From JAICYJ01 sp963737445 (GTDB lineage Bacteria > Actinomycetota > Thermoleophilia > Gaiellales > JAICJC01), in contig CAVTSO010000002.1 in the NCBI GenBank assembly GCA_963737445.1, forward strand, positions 109,130 to 173,129: DNA of 64,000 bases, in the 5' to 3' direction. This document shows, piece after piece, positions 42,774-51,102 of the stretch; positions within the stretch are counted from its first letter, which is position 1, and each line of letters begins with the position of its first letter. A program made the position numbers and the translations under genes. The notes beneath the pieces were generated by a model. The model saw only the letters and a program-made list of their open reading frames with translations, was not told the origin of the DNA and did not search any database.

Positions 42774-43958
42774 CTACTGGCGGTGGATCGGAACGGCCAC
42801 GTGGAAGAACGTGTTGTGGTCGCGGTGGACGCCGGCCACGTTCTGCGTCCAGATGCCGAAGTGCGCATAGGACAGGTGGTTGTGCCTGATCACGGTTCCC
42901 GTGATCGTGTCGACGGCGCTGAAGACCAGCAGGTCGACCGTCTGTGTCACGCCCGCGTCCGGATCACCGGGAGGCACCGCGGTGCCGCCCAGCCCATTGT
43001 GGCGCAGCCGATTGCCGATGAACACGTTGCCGTTCAGGTCTCCGCCCGGCGCGTGCTCGTGCACGGTGATGCCTGCCAGCTCGTTGCGTGCGGCATGGTT
43101 GCCCAGCACCCAGTTGCTGTAGACGCCTCCGGTGGGAGCGCCCGCCGCGAGCAGGATGCCCGCTCCCTCGCCGAGCCGGCCGTTGTCGTTGGAGACGTTG
43201 CCGACAATCCAGTTGCGGTAGATCCCCGCGACGTTCGGCTGTGGCACGCCGTTCATCACGGCGCCGGGATTGTGCGCGGCGATCGTGATGCCACAGTCGT
43301 ACTGGTTGTGGAACACCCGGTTTCCGACGACCGCGTTCCACGCCGTCGGGCCGAACTCGTCGGTCAGCAGGATGCCGCCGGCGTTGTCGAACACGACGTT
43401 GTGTGCCACACGCGAGTGCCTGCTGGACATCAGGTGAATGCCCTCGCCGCAGTCGCCCGGCACCTCGCCCTGCGGCGCGCACTCGCCGGTCGGTGTCGAC
43501 GAGAACATGCCGAGGTCGTTGTGGCTGACGGCGTTCCAGAGGATGCGCACGTGCGACGCCCCGGCCACTAGGATTCCCTCCTCGGTGGCGTTGCGAACCC
43601 GGAAGCCGGCGATCGTGCTGCCCGACCCGCCCCCGGTGATCAGGAACCCGTTGTCCTTGCCCGCCGCATTCACCAGCGGGCGGTGCAGCCCGACGATCGT
43701 CACGCGCTTGGTGACGGTGACCATCTCGTGGTAGCGTCCTCGGCGGACGATGACCGTCTCGCCCGGAGCGGCCGCCTGTACCGCGTGTGAGATGGTGCGG
43801 CAGGGATGTGCCCAGGTGCACGCCGCGGAGTTGCTGCCCCACGGTGCCACCACCAACCGGCCTCCCGCCCACGCATGCGCCGACCCGGCGGAGGCCGCCA
43901 GGCAGGTCGTCGCGAGCACGAGCGCCGCTAACAGCACGAAGCCTCGTGTCCTCATCAC
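42774..43958 (-). CDS. Secreted right-handed beta-helix (NosD-like) protein
   Basis: 394 residues. Signal peptide (FVLLAALVLATTCLAASAGSAHA, about 7-30). The body is a parallel beta-helix seen as repeated short strands with Asn/Gly turns: GSTIAGFRVRNATEEGILVAGA, VRILWNAVSHNDLGM, RVAHNVVFDNAGGILLTDE. The pattern is that of the NosD/PbH1 carbohydrate-binding or depolymerase-like families; an N-terminal TCRTISHAVQAAAPGETVIV segment is the usual leader of such domains. No catalytic residues can be assigned. Substrate may be a polysaccharide. Confidence 0.75.
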   Translation of the reverse strand: MMRTRGFVLLAALVLATTCLAASAGSAHAWAGGRLVVAPWGSNSAACTWAHPCRTISHAVQAAAPGETVIVRRGRYHEMVTVTKRVTIVGLHRPLVNAAGKDNGFLITGGGSGSTIAGFRVRNATEEGILVAGASHVRILWNAVSHNDLGMFSSTPTGECAPQGEVPGDCGEGIHLMSSRHSRVAHNVVFDNAGGILLTDEFGPTAWNAVVGNRVFHNQYDCGITIAAHNPGAVMNGVPQPNVAGIYRNWIVGNVSNDNGRLGEGAGILLAAGAPTGGVYSNWVLGNHAARNELAGITVHEHAPGGDLNGNVFIGNRLRHNGLGGTAVPPGDPDAGVTQTVDLLVFSAVDTITGTVIRHNHLSYAHFGIWTQNVAGVHRDHNTFFHVAVPIHRQ

Positions 43959-44102
43959 GTCCCCCTTTGTGCCATGAAGCTTCTAACAGTCGGGATTGTG
44001 GTCCGGCCGTCTGGTATGTGTCAAGCGATGCGAGGAGATCTTTACGGTGAGGCGTACCGGGGGAGCGGCAGCAGCGATCCGCAGTACAGCGCCACCAAGC
44101 GA

Positions 44103-44333
44103 TCAGCCCCGGCTAGTCCTCAGTGCGCCAGTGGCGGGGAGCGGCCGCCCCCACGGCACAACGTCCTCACACCCAAGGCATATCCCCATGTAGGGGGCGG
44201 GGCGGGCGTCCTCGGGCACTCGAAGGCCACATATTGTCACCTTGGGGGCAGCCGTATCCACCACGTGCGTCCTCCACCCTCCCAGCGGGTACTCCGGACG
44301 CTCCGTCCAAGTGACGGCATGGTGCTCGGTCAT
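44103..44333 (-). CDS. Small Cys-containing hypothetical protein
   Basis: 76 residues, MTEHHAVTWTERPEYPLGGW, later KVTICGLRVPED and GICLGCEDVVPWG. The Cys...CxxC arrangement resembles small zinc-ribbon proteins of actinophages and mobile elements. A GAGGAG Shine-Dalgarno 5 nt before the ATG supports real translation. A truncated copy of its 5' end lies at 42579-42698. Function unknown. The surrounding 43960-44590 sequence has no other supportable gene. Confidence 0.45.
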   Translation of the reverse strand: MTEHHAVTWTERPEYPLGGWRTHVVDTAAPKVTICGLRVPEDARPAPYMGICLGCEDVVPWGRPLPATGALRTSRG

Positions 44334-44594
44334 CCGTGCTCCTCGTCCTCCGGCGCGTCGAACACTCGACGAGGCGCCTGGCGCCAGCGTCGCCCCAACT
44401 CAGCCTGAGAAGACTCGCGCTCGCGCCGAGCCAGGCGGCGCCGTCGTAACAAGCACGCGACCGCTATCCCAATCAGCACGCCGATCACGCCTGCCATGGC
44501 CGCTCACATCCAGGTAGCGCTGCCACGAGTCTGCCGCTACCGCCGTAAAGATCGGTAGCACGGCGCATTTGGGAGCGTCCAAAGAGTGGCGCCA

Positions 44595-45462
44595 ATGCTC
44601 GTCGTTGCCAATCCAGACGGCAAGCCGTTCCCCTATCCGCCCACGCCACACGCCACCGATGAGCTGGATAAGAAACGATACGACAAGGCGGTGGCGATCG
44701 CGATCCGCGACAGGACGCCCTACCCACCACGCCCGCCGGTGCGTGAGTGGGAGAACCCCGAGTATCTGCGCTGGATCAGGCGGATCGAACGAAGCTGGGA
44801 AAGACACTCACCACGGCCCGGCAACGAGTGGAGGCTGGTCGCTGATGGCGGCCAGCCAGCCGGGGTTCCACGTCCGCTATGCGATGAGCTGACTGATCTT
44901 TTCATCCCCTCGCTATGAGGAGTCGCTACGAGCCAGCCTCTTCCGGCATATGGCCGCCGAGCTGTTGCCACTGGGCGCGATGATCATCGACATCGACCAG
45001 TTATCTATGGTCACCGGGTGGTACGGATTCACGGTGGGGGATGAAGCGCTGGTCGTGATCGCACGCGTCCTTGTCGGCTTGCGGCCAGACTCCGCCAGCG
45101 TCTATCGAGTCCGTGGCGATGAGTTCGCGCTGCTTGTCCCGCGTGCTCAGCATCTCGACCGTCTCGCCGCCACGATCGAGCGGCCAGTGGTTGAGGAGAC
45201 CAGCGTGTTGTTCGCCACACGCCCGCCGATCCTCGACCCGGGCATCATCGGTCCACACCCCGAGCAGCTGTCGCTTTCGATCGGCGCAGCCACCATCGAC
45301 TCGGTCCCCAGTGGCCTCCAGCGCCACGCGGCCCGAACTCCTGGGCCGCCGAACGTCCACAGGACCTCCAAGGGTGACGATGAGCCCAGGATTTGCGGCC
45401 GGCGCGGAGCTAGAGCTCGGAGAGCCGGCCAGATACGGTACCAAACACCGGTCACCCGGTAA
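44595..45462 (+). pseudogene. Degenerate GGDEF-domain gene (diguanylate cyclase-like)
   Basis: The first frame (from ATG 44595, about 108 codons) ends CDELTDLFIPSL-stop, where GGDEF domains start with D-x-LTGL-x-x-R-x-Y. The next frame resumes at once with RYEESLRASLFRHM, then AMIIDIDQLSMVTGWYGFTVGDEALVVIARVL and the active-site loop VYRVRGDEFALLVP (RGDEF). A single extra T near 44907 would separate them. Further on SLSIGAATI is followed by more disordered sequence, where AAELLGRA-type residues appear only in mixed frames. Several lesions suggest real decay. 45463-45620 shows no gene. Confidence 0.6.
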
Positions 45463-45623
45463 CTGCCCGCCGAGCGACGCGAGAGCGAAACGGCCGCGAA
45501 TCCTTGGAACAATTCTTGGACCCCTACGGTGGGCTCACGACCGGCCTCAACCCGCAACCTGCGGCTCAAGAAGCTGAATGCCAACGCTCCGGAACGTCTC
45601 TAGTCGGTCGGTCTCCGATCGGG

Positions 45624-45672
45624 GTCTGCCACTTTGGGAGCAGGGGTCGCGAGTTCAAATCTCGCTGGATCG
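45624..45672 (+). other. tRNA-Pro-like 3' half, possible attachment-site remnant
   Basis: TCTGC (45625-45629) pairs with GCAGG (45640-45644) around a loop that contains TTTGGGA, the proline (TGG) anticodon loop, plus three extra bases CAC. Then comes a T arm: GCGAG (45649-45653), loop TTCAAAT, CTCGC (45661-45665), and a seven-base acceptor-like TGGATCG. No D arm or 5' acceptor strand precedes it, so it is not a functional tRNA. 3' tRNA halves commonly mark integration sites. Confidence 0.45.
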
Positions 45673-45832
45673 GGCTCTGGGATCGAAGAGGCAACTTGCG
45701 ACTACACCCCCCGGCGACGAGAGTGAAACGGCTTGGGAGCGAACTCATCGTCTGGGCCGACGTCAAGCCAGCCCAGACGACGTGATTCCATTAGTTCCCG
45801 TGCCGGGGGTGACGCATCCGCGATCGTTCTCA

Positions 45833-48800
45833 TCAGCCGCAGCCGGAGTTGTCGCCGCAGTCGCGACAGGTGTAGCAGGCGCCGGTGCGCACCTTCCGCC
45901 CGCCGCACTTGGCGCACTCGACCGCGTCCTCCCAGGCGTTGAACAGCGCCGCCTGGCCCGCCGAGGGCGAGTGGGCGATCTCGGCCGCCGGCTCGCCGGC
46001 TTCCTGGGCGTCGTAGCTCGCGGCGATCCGGTCACGTACGGCCTGGCTCATGATGCCCAGATCCGCCTGCTGGTCGGTGTCCAGGAAGCGCTTGCCCATC
46101 CACCGGAAGATGTAGTCGGGGATCGACTTGGCGACGCGGATGTCCGGGTCGTTGGTGAGCCCGCTCGGCTCGAAGCGCATGTGCGCGAACTTCGAGACGA
46201 ACACCTCCAGCGGCACGCCGTACTGGATGCCCACCGAGACGGCGATCATGAACGCGTTCATGAGGCCGGCCAGGGTGGTGCCCTCCTTGGCGATGTCCAC
46301 GAACACGTCGCCCGGGTCGCCCTCGGGGAACAGCCCCACGTGGATGTAGCCCTCGTACTCGCCGACCTTGAACTTGCGGCCGATCTCCTGCCGCTCGATC
46401 GGCATCACCCGGCGCTGCGGCTTGGCAACGATCAGCTCCGGCGCGTCGCTCTTGGTCGACAGCGGCTGGGCCACCTTGCAGCCGTCGCGGTAGATCGCGA
46501 TCGCCTTCACGCCCAGCTTCCAGGCGTCGATGTAGAGGCCGGCCACGTCGTCCACCGTGACCTCGGTGGGCAGGTTGACGGTCTTCGAGATCGCGCCCGA
46601 GATGAACGGCTGCACCGAGGCCATCATCTTGACGTGGCCCATGTGGTGGATCGCGCGGTCGCCCACGGCCACGTCGAACACCTGCAGGTGCTCGCCCTTG
46701 AACCCGGGTGCGCCCACCACCGTGTTGTGCTCGTTCACGAAGGCCACGATCTGGTCGATCTCGTGCGGCGCGTAGCCGAGCTTGGAGAGTGCGGTCGGCA
46801 CCGTCTGGTTGACGATCGTGATGTCGCCGCCGCCGACCAGCTTCTTGGACTTGACCAGCGAGAAGTCGGGCTCCACCCCGGTCGTATCACAATCCATCAT
46901 GAAGCTGATGGTGTTGTGGCTGACGAATCCGTTCGCGACGTAGGTGACGTTGGCGGGAACGGAGAGGTCGTAGGTGCACTCCTCCTCACCGAGCTCTACC
47001 GTGCGTACCGTGTCGTAGTAGTAGTCGAGCAGGTGATCGATCTCCTCGCTCTCCGTGCGCTCGAGCAGGTCGATCGCCGTGGAACGCGTAACCGCGCCCT
47101 TGCGGGCGAGCATCATCAGGCTGCGCTTGCGAAGCCAGTCGTTTTCGGGGATCAGCTGGTCGACCATCGCCCGTGTCACGGGGATGTGGTCGTACCGGCT
47201 GGCCTGGGGATGCTGACCAGACATGGCGAGCCGGCGCTTCCGCTCAGAGATCAACCCCACATCATGGATGAACTCGGTGGTGGTTGAGACGTTCAGGAGG
47301 CGCAGCACGTGGCTGGGCCGCCTTCCGAACTTCGTGGTGGGCTCGTCGACCTTGCGGGTCGTCACGTAGCCGAGTGCCAGCATCAGCGTCTGAACGTCGC
47401 GGCTGAACCGCTCGTTCACGGACGACCAGTACACGTAGCCGCCCGACACGTTTCCGTCGGCCTCGAACAGTCCGCGCACGAAGGCGCGGTACACGTCGCG
47501 GTCGTTGGTGCGGAGCACCGCTCGCGGCACGTGCGGCGCGTAGCCCTTGCCGGTGTGGCCCTGCGCCGGCGATAGCTTCGCGAAGCCGCAGGCCTCCCAC
47601 CACTCGACCAGGCGCACCGAGCTGTAGGCGACCTCCACGTAGCCCTGCTTGGGCGTAACGCTCGCCTCGATTCCGAACAGCGACCGGCCCAGGTCGATCA
47701 GCCGCTCGACCACATCGGAGTCCGCTGCCGTCGCGCAGAACCGCAGTGCCTTCGCGTGCAGCGATCCGTCACCCATGAAGTAGCCGATCAGCTCGGCCAG
47801 CTCAGGCGTCATCGTGCGAGGCACCACCGCCGTGTTGTCGGAGTTGTGGTGGGGCTCGGCCAGCGGGGGAAGCGGAATCGTCCACGCATCGTCGAGCATT
47901 CCTCCGAGCATGATTGGCACCCGATCCCCGGGTCGGATGTCGGCAAGACGCCGCCACTGCCACTCGCCGTCGACGTCGACGACCCGGACGCGATGCAGCG
48001 TGGTGCCCTTGATCTGGTAGCCGCGTCCGGTCTCGACGGTCACGACGGGCTCGACGCCGTTTACGTAGAACTTCGTCGCCTGCTGTGGTCCTTCGTCGGT
48101 CTGCACCCGGAACCGGATGTCCTGCCACTTGTCACCGGACGGATCGCCCAGGTCGTCGATGCGCGCAAGGCCGTACTCGCTCATCACCAGGTTGTCGCCC
48201 ACCAGGCATCCGGTGGGCGCCAAGACGGTGGCCTGCGAGTTGCGGTAGCCGTTGGCCTCGCCCAGCGCCAGCGCCTCGTCCCAGGCCTTGCGCGCAGCCA
48301 GCATCATCTCGTCGGGCACCACGCCCGCGTCGATGTTCGCGACTGCCGCACGGTGCTTGCGGATCACCCGCAGCATCGCGTCGGAGTTCTTGGCGTAGTC
48401 GTCGAACGGGCCGATGCGTCCCGCCATGTCGGCTGACTTGCGATAGGCGCGGCCGGTCATGATGGCCGTGATCGCGCCGGCGTAGGCGCGTCCCTCGTCG
48501 GAGTCGTAGGGCAGGCCGCGTGCCATCAGCAAAGCGCCCAGGTTGGCATATCCCAGGCCCAGCTGCCGCATCGCCTTCGCGTTCCGGGTGATCTCCTCGG
48601 TCGGATAGCTCGAGTTCGAGACCAGGATCTCCTGGGCCATGAAGATGATGTCCACCGCCCGCTCGAACCGCTCGACCTGGAACTCCAGCGTCTCCGGATC
48701 ACGGAACTTCATTAGGTTCAAACTGGCAAGATTGCAAGCGGAATTATCAACATGCAGATATTCAGAGCAAGGGTTACTCGCGTTGATCCGTCCGCTGGCC

Positions 48801-49852
48801 GGGCACGTGTGCCAGTCGTTCATGGTGGTGTCGTAGTGCATGCCGGGATCGGCGCACTTCCAGGCCGCCTCCGAGATCTGGTGCATCAGGTCGCGGGCGC
48901 GCACCGTGCTCACCACCGAGCCGTCGGTGCGGGCGGTCAGGTTCCACTCCTCGTCCTCCAGTACAGCTCGCATGAACTCGTCGGTCACTCGCACCGAGTT
49001 GTTGGCGTTCTGGTACTGGATCGAGGCCCAGTCGGGCGAGTCCAGGCTCATGTCGTAGCCAGCCGCCTGCAGCACGCGCGCCTTCTCCTCCTCGTGCTGC
49101 TTGCACCAGATGAACTCCTCGATGTCCGGGTGATCGACGTTCAGCACCACCATCTTGGCCGCGCGGCGGGTCTTGCCGCCCGACTTGATGGTGCCGGCGG
49201 ATGCGTCGGCCCCGCGCATGAACGAGACCGGCCCGGACGCGTAGCCGCCCTTGGACAGCTGCTCCTTCGACGAGCGCAGCTTGGACAGGTTGATGCCGGA
49301 GCCGGAGCCGCCCCGGAACACCCGTCCCTCCTTGGTGATCCAGTCCAGGATCGAGTCCATCGAGTCGTCCACCGACAGGATGAAGCACGCGCTCGCTTGG
49401 GGGTTCTCCTCGAAGCCTAGGTTGAACCAGACGGGCGAGTTGAAGGCCACCATCTGGTGCAGCAGCAGGTGCGTCAGCTCCGCGTGGAAGGTGTCGGCCT
49501 CGGCCTGGTCGACGAAGTAGCCGTCCTTGACGCCCCAGGTCGTGATGGTGTCGGTGACGCGGCCGATCATCTGGCGCACCGAGTGCTCGCGCTGGGGCGT
49601 GTTCAGCTTCCCGCGGAAGTACTTCTGGGCGACGATGTTGGTGGCGGTCTGCGACCAGAACGAGGGGAACTCCACGTCCTTCTGCTCGAACGAGGGGCCG
49701 TCCTTGCCTGGGATCAGCGCCGTGCGCTGCTCCCAGTCGACGGTCTCGAAGGGGTCGTCGCCATTGCTCGTGAAGTACCGCTCCACGCCGATGGAAACGT
49801 CTTCCCTGCCCTCCAGGACGCGGGTTTCAGCCGGGTTCTCAGTCGTCGCCAT
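45833..49852 (-). CDS. nrdJ: B12-dependent class II ribonucleotide reductase with intein
   Basis: 1339 codons: 907 residues of NrdJ interrupted by a 432-residue intein. It reduces ribonucleotides using adenosylcobalamin. Seen are the FNSPVWFNLGF start of the barrel, ASACFILSVDDSMDSI, the NPCSEYLHVDNSACNLASLNL active-site block, and, after the intein, TISFMMDCDTTG. A Cys-rich C-terminus (ECAKCGGRKVRTGACYTCRDCG) supplies the redox/zinc tail typical of the long actinobacterial form. NrdR lies 53 nt upstream on the same strand. Normal family length without intein is about 900-960. Confidence 0.95.
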   Translation of the reverse strand: MATTENPAETRVLEGREDVSIGVERYFTSNGDDPFETVDWEQRTALIPGKDGPSFEQKDVEFPSFWSQTATNIVAQKYFRGKLNTPQREHSVRQMIGRVTDTITTWGVKDGYFVDQAEADTFHAELTHLLLHQMVAFNSPVWFNLGFEENPQASACFILSVDDSMDSILDWITKEGRVFRGGSGSGINLSKLRSSKEQLSKGGYASGPVSFMRGADASAGTIKSGGKTRRAAKMVVLNVDHPDIEEFIWCKQHEEEKARVLQAAGYDMSLDSPDWASIQYQNANNSVRVTDEFMRAVLEDEEWNLTARTDGSVVSTVRARDLMHQISEAAWKCADPGMHYDTTMNDWHTCPASGRINASNPCSEYLHVDNSACNLASLNLMKFRDPETLEFQVERFERAVDIIFMAQEILVSNSSYPTEEITRNAKAMRQLGLGYANLGALLMARGLPYDSDEGRAYAGAITAIMTGRAYRKSADMAGRIGPFDDYAKNSDAMLRVIRKHRAAVANIDAGVVPDEMMLAARKAWDEALALGEANGYRNSQATVLAPTGCLVGDNLVMSEYGLARIDDLGDPSGDKWQDIRFRVQTDEGPQQATKFYVNGVEPVVTVETGRGYQIKGTTLHRVRVVDVDGEWQWRRLADIRPGDRVPIMLGGMLDDAWTIPLPPLAEPHHNSDNTAVVPRTMTPELAELIGYFMGDGSLHAKALRFCATAADSDVVERLIDLGRSLFGIEASVTPKQGYVEVAYSSVRLVEWWEACGFAKLSPAQGHTGKGYAPHVPRAVLRTNDRDVYRAFVRGLFEADGNVSGGYVYWSSVNERFSRDVQTLMLALGYVTTRKVDEPTTKFGRRPSHVLRLLNVSTTTEFIHDVGLISERKRRLAMSGQHPQASRYDHIPVTRAMVDQLIPENDWLRKRSLMMLARKGAVTRSTAIDLLERTESEEIDHLLDYYYDTVRTVELGEEECTYDLSVPANVTYVANGFVSHNTISFMMDCDTTGVEPDFSLVKSKKLVGGGDITIVNQTVPTALSKLGYAPHEIDQIVAFVNEHNTVVGAPGFKGEHLQVFDVAVGDRAIHHMGHVKMMASVQPFISGAISKTVNLPTEVTVDDVAGLYIDAWKLGVKAIAIYRDGCKVAQPLSTKSDAPELIVAKPQRRVMPIERQEIGRKFKVGEYEGYIHVGLFPEGDPGDVFVDIAKEGTTLAGLMNAFMIAVSVGIQYGVPLEVFVSKFAHMRFEPSGLTNDPDIRVAKSIPDYIFRWMGKRFLDTDQQADLGIMSQAVRDRIAASYDAQEAGEPAAEIAHSPSAGQAALFNAWEDAVECAKCGGRKVRTGACYTCRDCGDNSGCG
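46913..48208 (-). mobile_element. LAGLIDADG intein in nrdJ
   Basis: 432 codons in frame from Cys549 of the precursor. Splice block A is CLVGDNLVMSEYGLARI, block B GTTLHRVRV (with the conserved Thr and His), block F VANGFVSHN with the terminal His-Asn and Thr as first C-extein residue. The N-extein ends LAPTG. Two endonuclease motifs, LIGYFMGDG and FVRGLFEADG, both retain the catalytic acid. All splice and nuclease residues are present, so an active homing intein is expected. Confidence 0.93.
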
Positions 49853-49905
49853 TCGTCTCTCCTCTGTCCGTCGTCCTCATCCGTATTCTAGCCGATTTGG
49901 GATCC

Positions 49906-50373
49906 CTACCGAACACCTGTTCGCCTGAGATCCTCCATCCGGGCCAGCTCCTGCTCGAACTCCTCAACATCCTGAAAATCGCGGTAGACCGAGGCAAATC
50001 GCACGTACGCGACGGGGTCGAGCCCGCGCAGCGCCGCCAGCGCCTGTTCGCCGATCGCCTGCGACGGCACCTCCTCGCGGATGCCGTTTCGCAGCCGCGC
50101 CTCGACGGTCGCGGCGGCGCCTTCGATCTGCTCCAGCGACAGCGGGCGCTTGGTGCATGCGCGCACCAGGCCGGCCATCAGCTTGCCGCGATCGAACGGC
50201 TGCCGCGAGCCGTCGCGCTTGACCACGAACAGCGGCGACTCCTCGGTGCGCTCGAACGTCGTGAACCGCTGCGCGCAGAGCAGGCACTCGCGCCGGCGCC
50301 GGATCGTGCCCTTGCCGGCCACCCGCGAGTCGACCACCTTCGTCTCACCGTGCTCACAGTATGGACAGTTCAC
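49906..50373 (-). CDS. nrdR: Transcriptional repressor NrdR
   Basis: 155 residues. N-terminal zinc ribbon MNCPYCEHGETKVVDSR ... RRRRECLLCAQRF (Cys pairs at 3/6 and about 31/34), then the ATP-cone domain from VVKRDGSRQPFDRGKLMAGL. NrdR senses ATP/dATP and represses ribonucleotide reductase genes. The GTG at 50373 is chosen because the zinc ribbon starts there. Co-directional with nrdJ, 53 nt apart, probably one transcript controlled by the boxes just upstream. Confidence 0.95.
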   Translation of the reverse strand: MNCPYCEHGETKVVDSRVAGKGTIRRRRECLLCAQRFTTFERTEESPLFVVKRDGSRQPFDRGKLMAGLVRACTKRPLSLEQIEGAAATVEARLRNGIREEVPSQAIGEQALAALRGLDPVAYVRFASVYRDFQDVEEFEQELARMEDLRRTGVR

Positions 50374-50377
50374 GAGA

Positions 50378-50393
50378 TCCCCAGATGTAGTGG
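50378..50393. promoter_or_regulatory. NrdR-box-like repeat 1
   Basis: On the minus strand this reads CCACTACATCTGGGGA, immediately upstream of nrdR. It shares 13 consecutive bases (CCAGATGTAGTGG on the plus strand) with repeat 2, 33 bp away. NrdR boxes are imperfect palindromes in pairs about three helical turns apart. Confidence 0.6.
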
Positions 50394-50410
50394 CCGCCGA
50401 CCGGATCAAC

Positions 50411-50426
50411 CCACCAGATGTAGTGG
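50411..50426. promoter_or_regulatory. NrdR-box-like repeat 2
   Basis: CCACCAGATGTAGTGG on the plus strand, a near-palindrome (CCAC...GTGG ends). Paired with repeat 1. Predicts autoregulation of nrdR-nrdJ. Confidence 0.6.
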
Positions 50427-50472
50427 CGGGACGGGTATTGTGCATAACGGCTCGGACGGACTCGGATCCCGC

Positions 50473-51102
50473 TCAACCAGGCGCAATCGGGATGGCCGCC
50501 AGCAGCTCGCTGACCGTCACCGACCGGTACCCGCGTGCGCCCATCTCGGGCAGCGCCATGCGCAGCGCCTCCACCGTCTGCGTGCGGTCGGCCTCGGTCG
50601 AGGTGTGCCGCGGCCAGCAGTCGTGCAGGTCGATGATCGCGCCCGGCGCGAGCCCGTCCAGGATCACCGCGGCGATCGCCGCGGGATCGCGTTCCAGCCA
50701 GTCGGACGGGTCGACCGACCACAGCACCGTGGTCGGCAGCATCCTCGCCTCGGCGATGCGGCTGCAGCGCAGCGCTTCCTCGCCGTAGGGCGGGCGGAAC
50801 AGCACCGGCGCGTGGCCGAGCAGCCGCTGGCAGCGGGCGATGTCGTGCGCCAGCTCGTCGTCGGTGGCGTCCATCGCGTGCTGGTGGCTGAACGTGTGGT
50901 TTCCGATCTCGTGGCCCTCGGCGATGGTGCGGCCGAGGATCTCCTCGCGGCCCTCGACCGACTCGCCCAGCACGAAGAAGGTGCCGTGCCCGCCGTGCTG
51001 TCGGAACAGGTCGAGGATGTCCGGCGTCTGCGGCCCCGGCCCGTCGTCGAACGTGAGCGCAACCAGGCCGGCGGCGGCCGGGCCTTGCGACACGACGCTC
51101 AC
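50473..51102 (-). CDS. NodB-type polysaccharide deacetylase
   Basis: 209 residues. Motif 1 TFDDGPG (17-23, catalytic Asp and metal Asp), motif 2 HTFSHQH (about 68-74, His metal ligands), motif 3 RPPYGEE (about 102) and motif 4-5 DPSDW and LHDCW. No signal peptide, so it probably acts in the cytoplasm or is exported otherwise. The GTG overlaps the upstream epimerase stop as GTGA, pointing to a shared glycan pathway. The gap to NrdR (50374-50472) holds the nrd operators. Confidence 0.88.
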   Translation of the reverse strand: MSVVSQGPAAAGLVALTFDDGPGPQTPDILDLFRQHGGHGTFFVLGESVEGREEILGRTIAEGHEIGNHTFSHQHAMDATDDELAHDIARCQRLLGHAPVLFRPPYGEEALRCSRIAEARMLPTTVLWSVDPSDWLERDPAAIAAVILDGLAPGAIIDLHDCWPRHTSTEADRTQTVEALRMALPEMGARGYRSVTVSELLAAIPIAPG

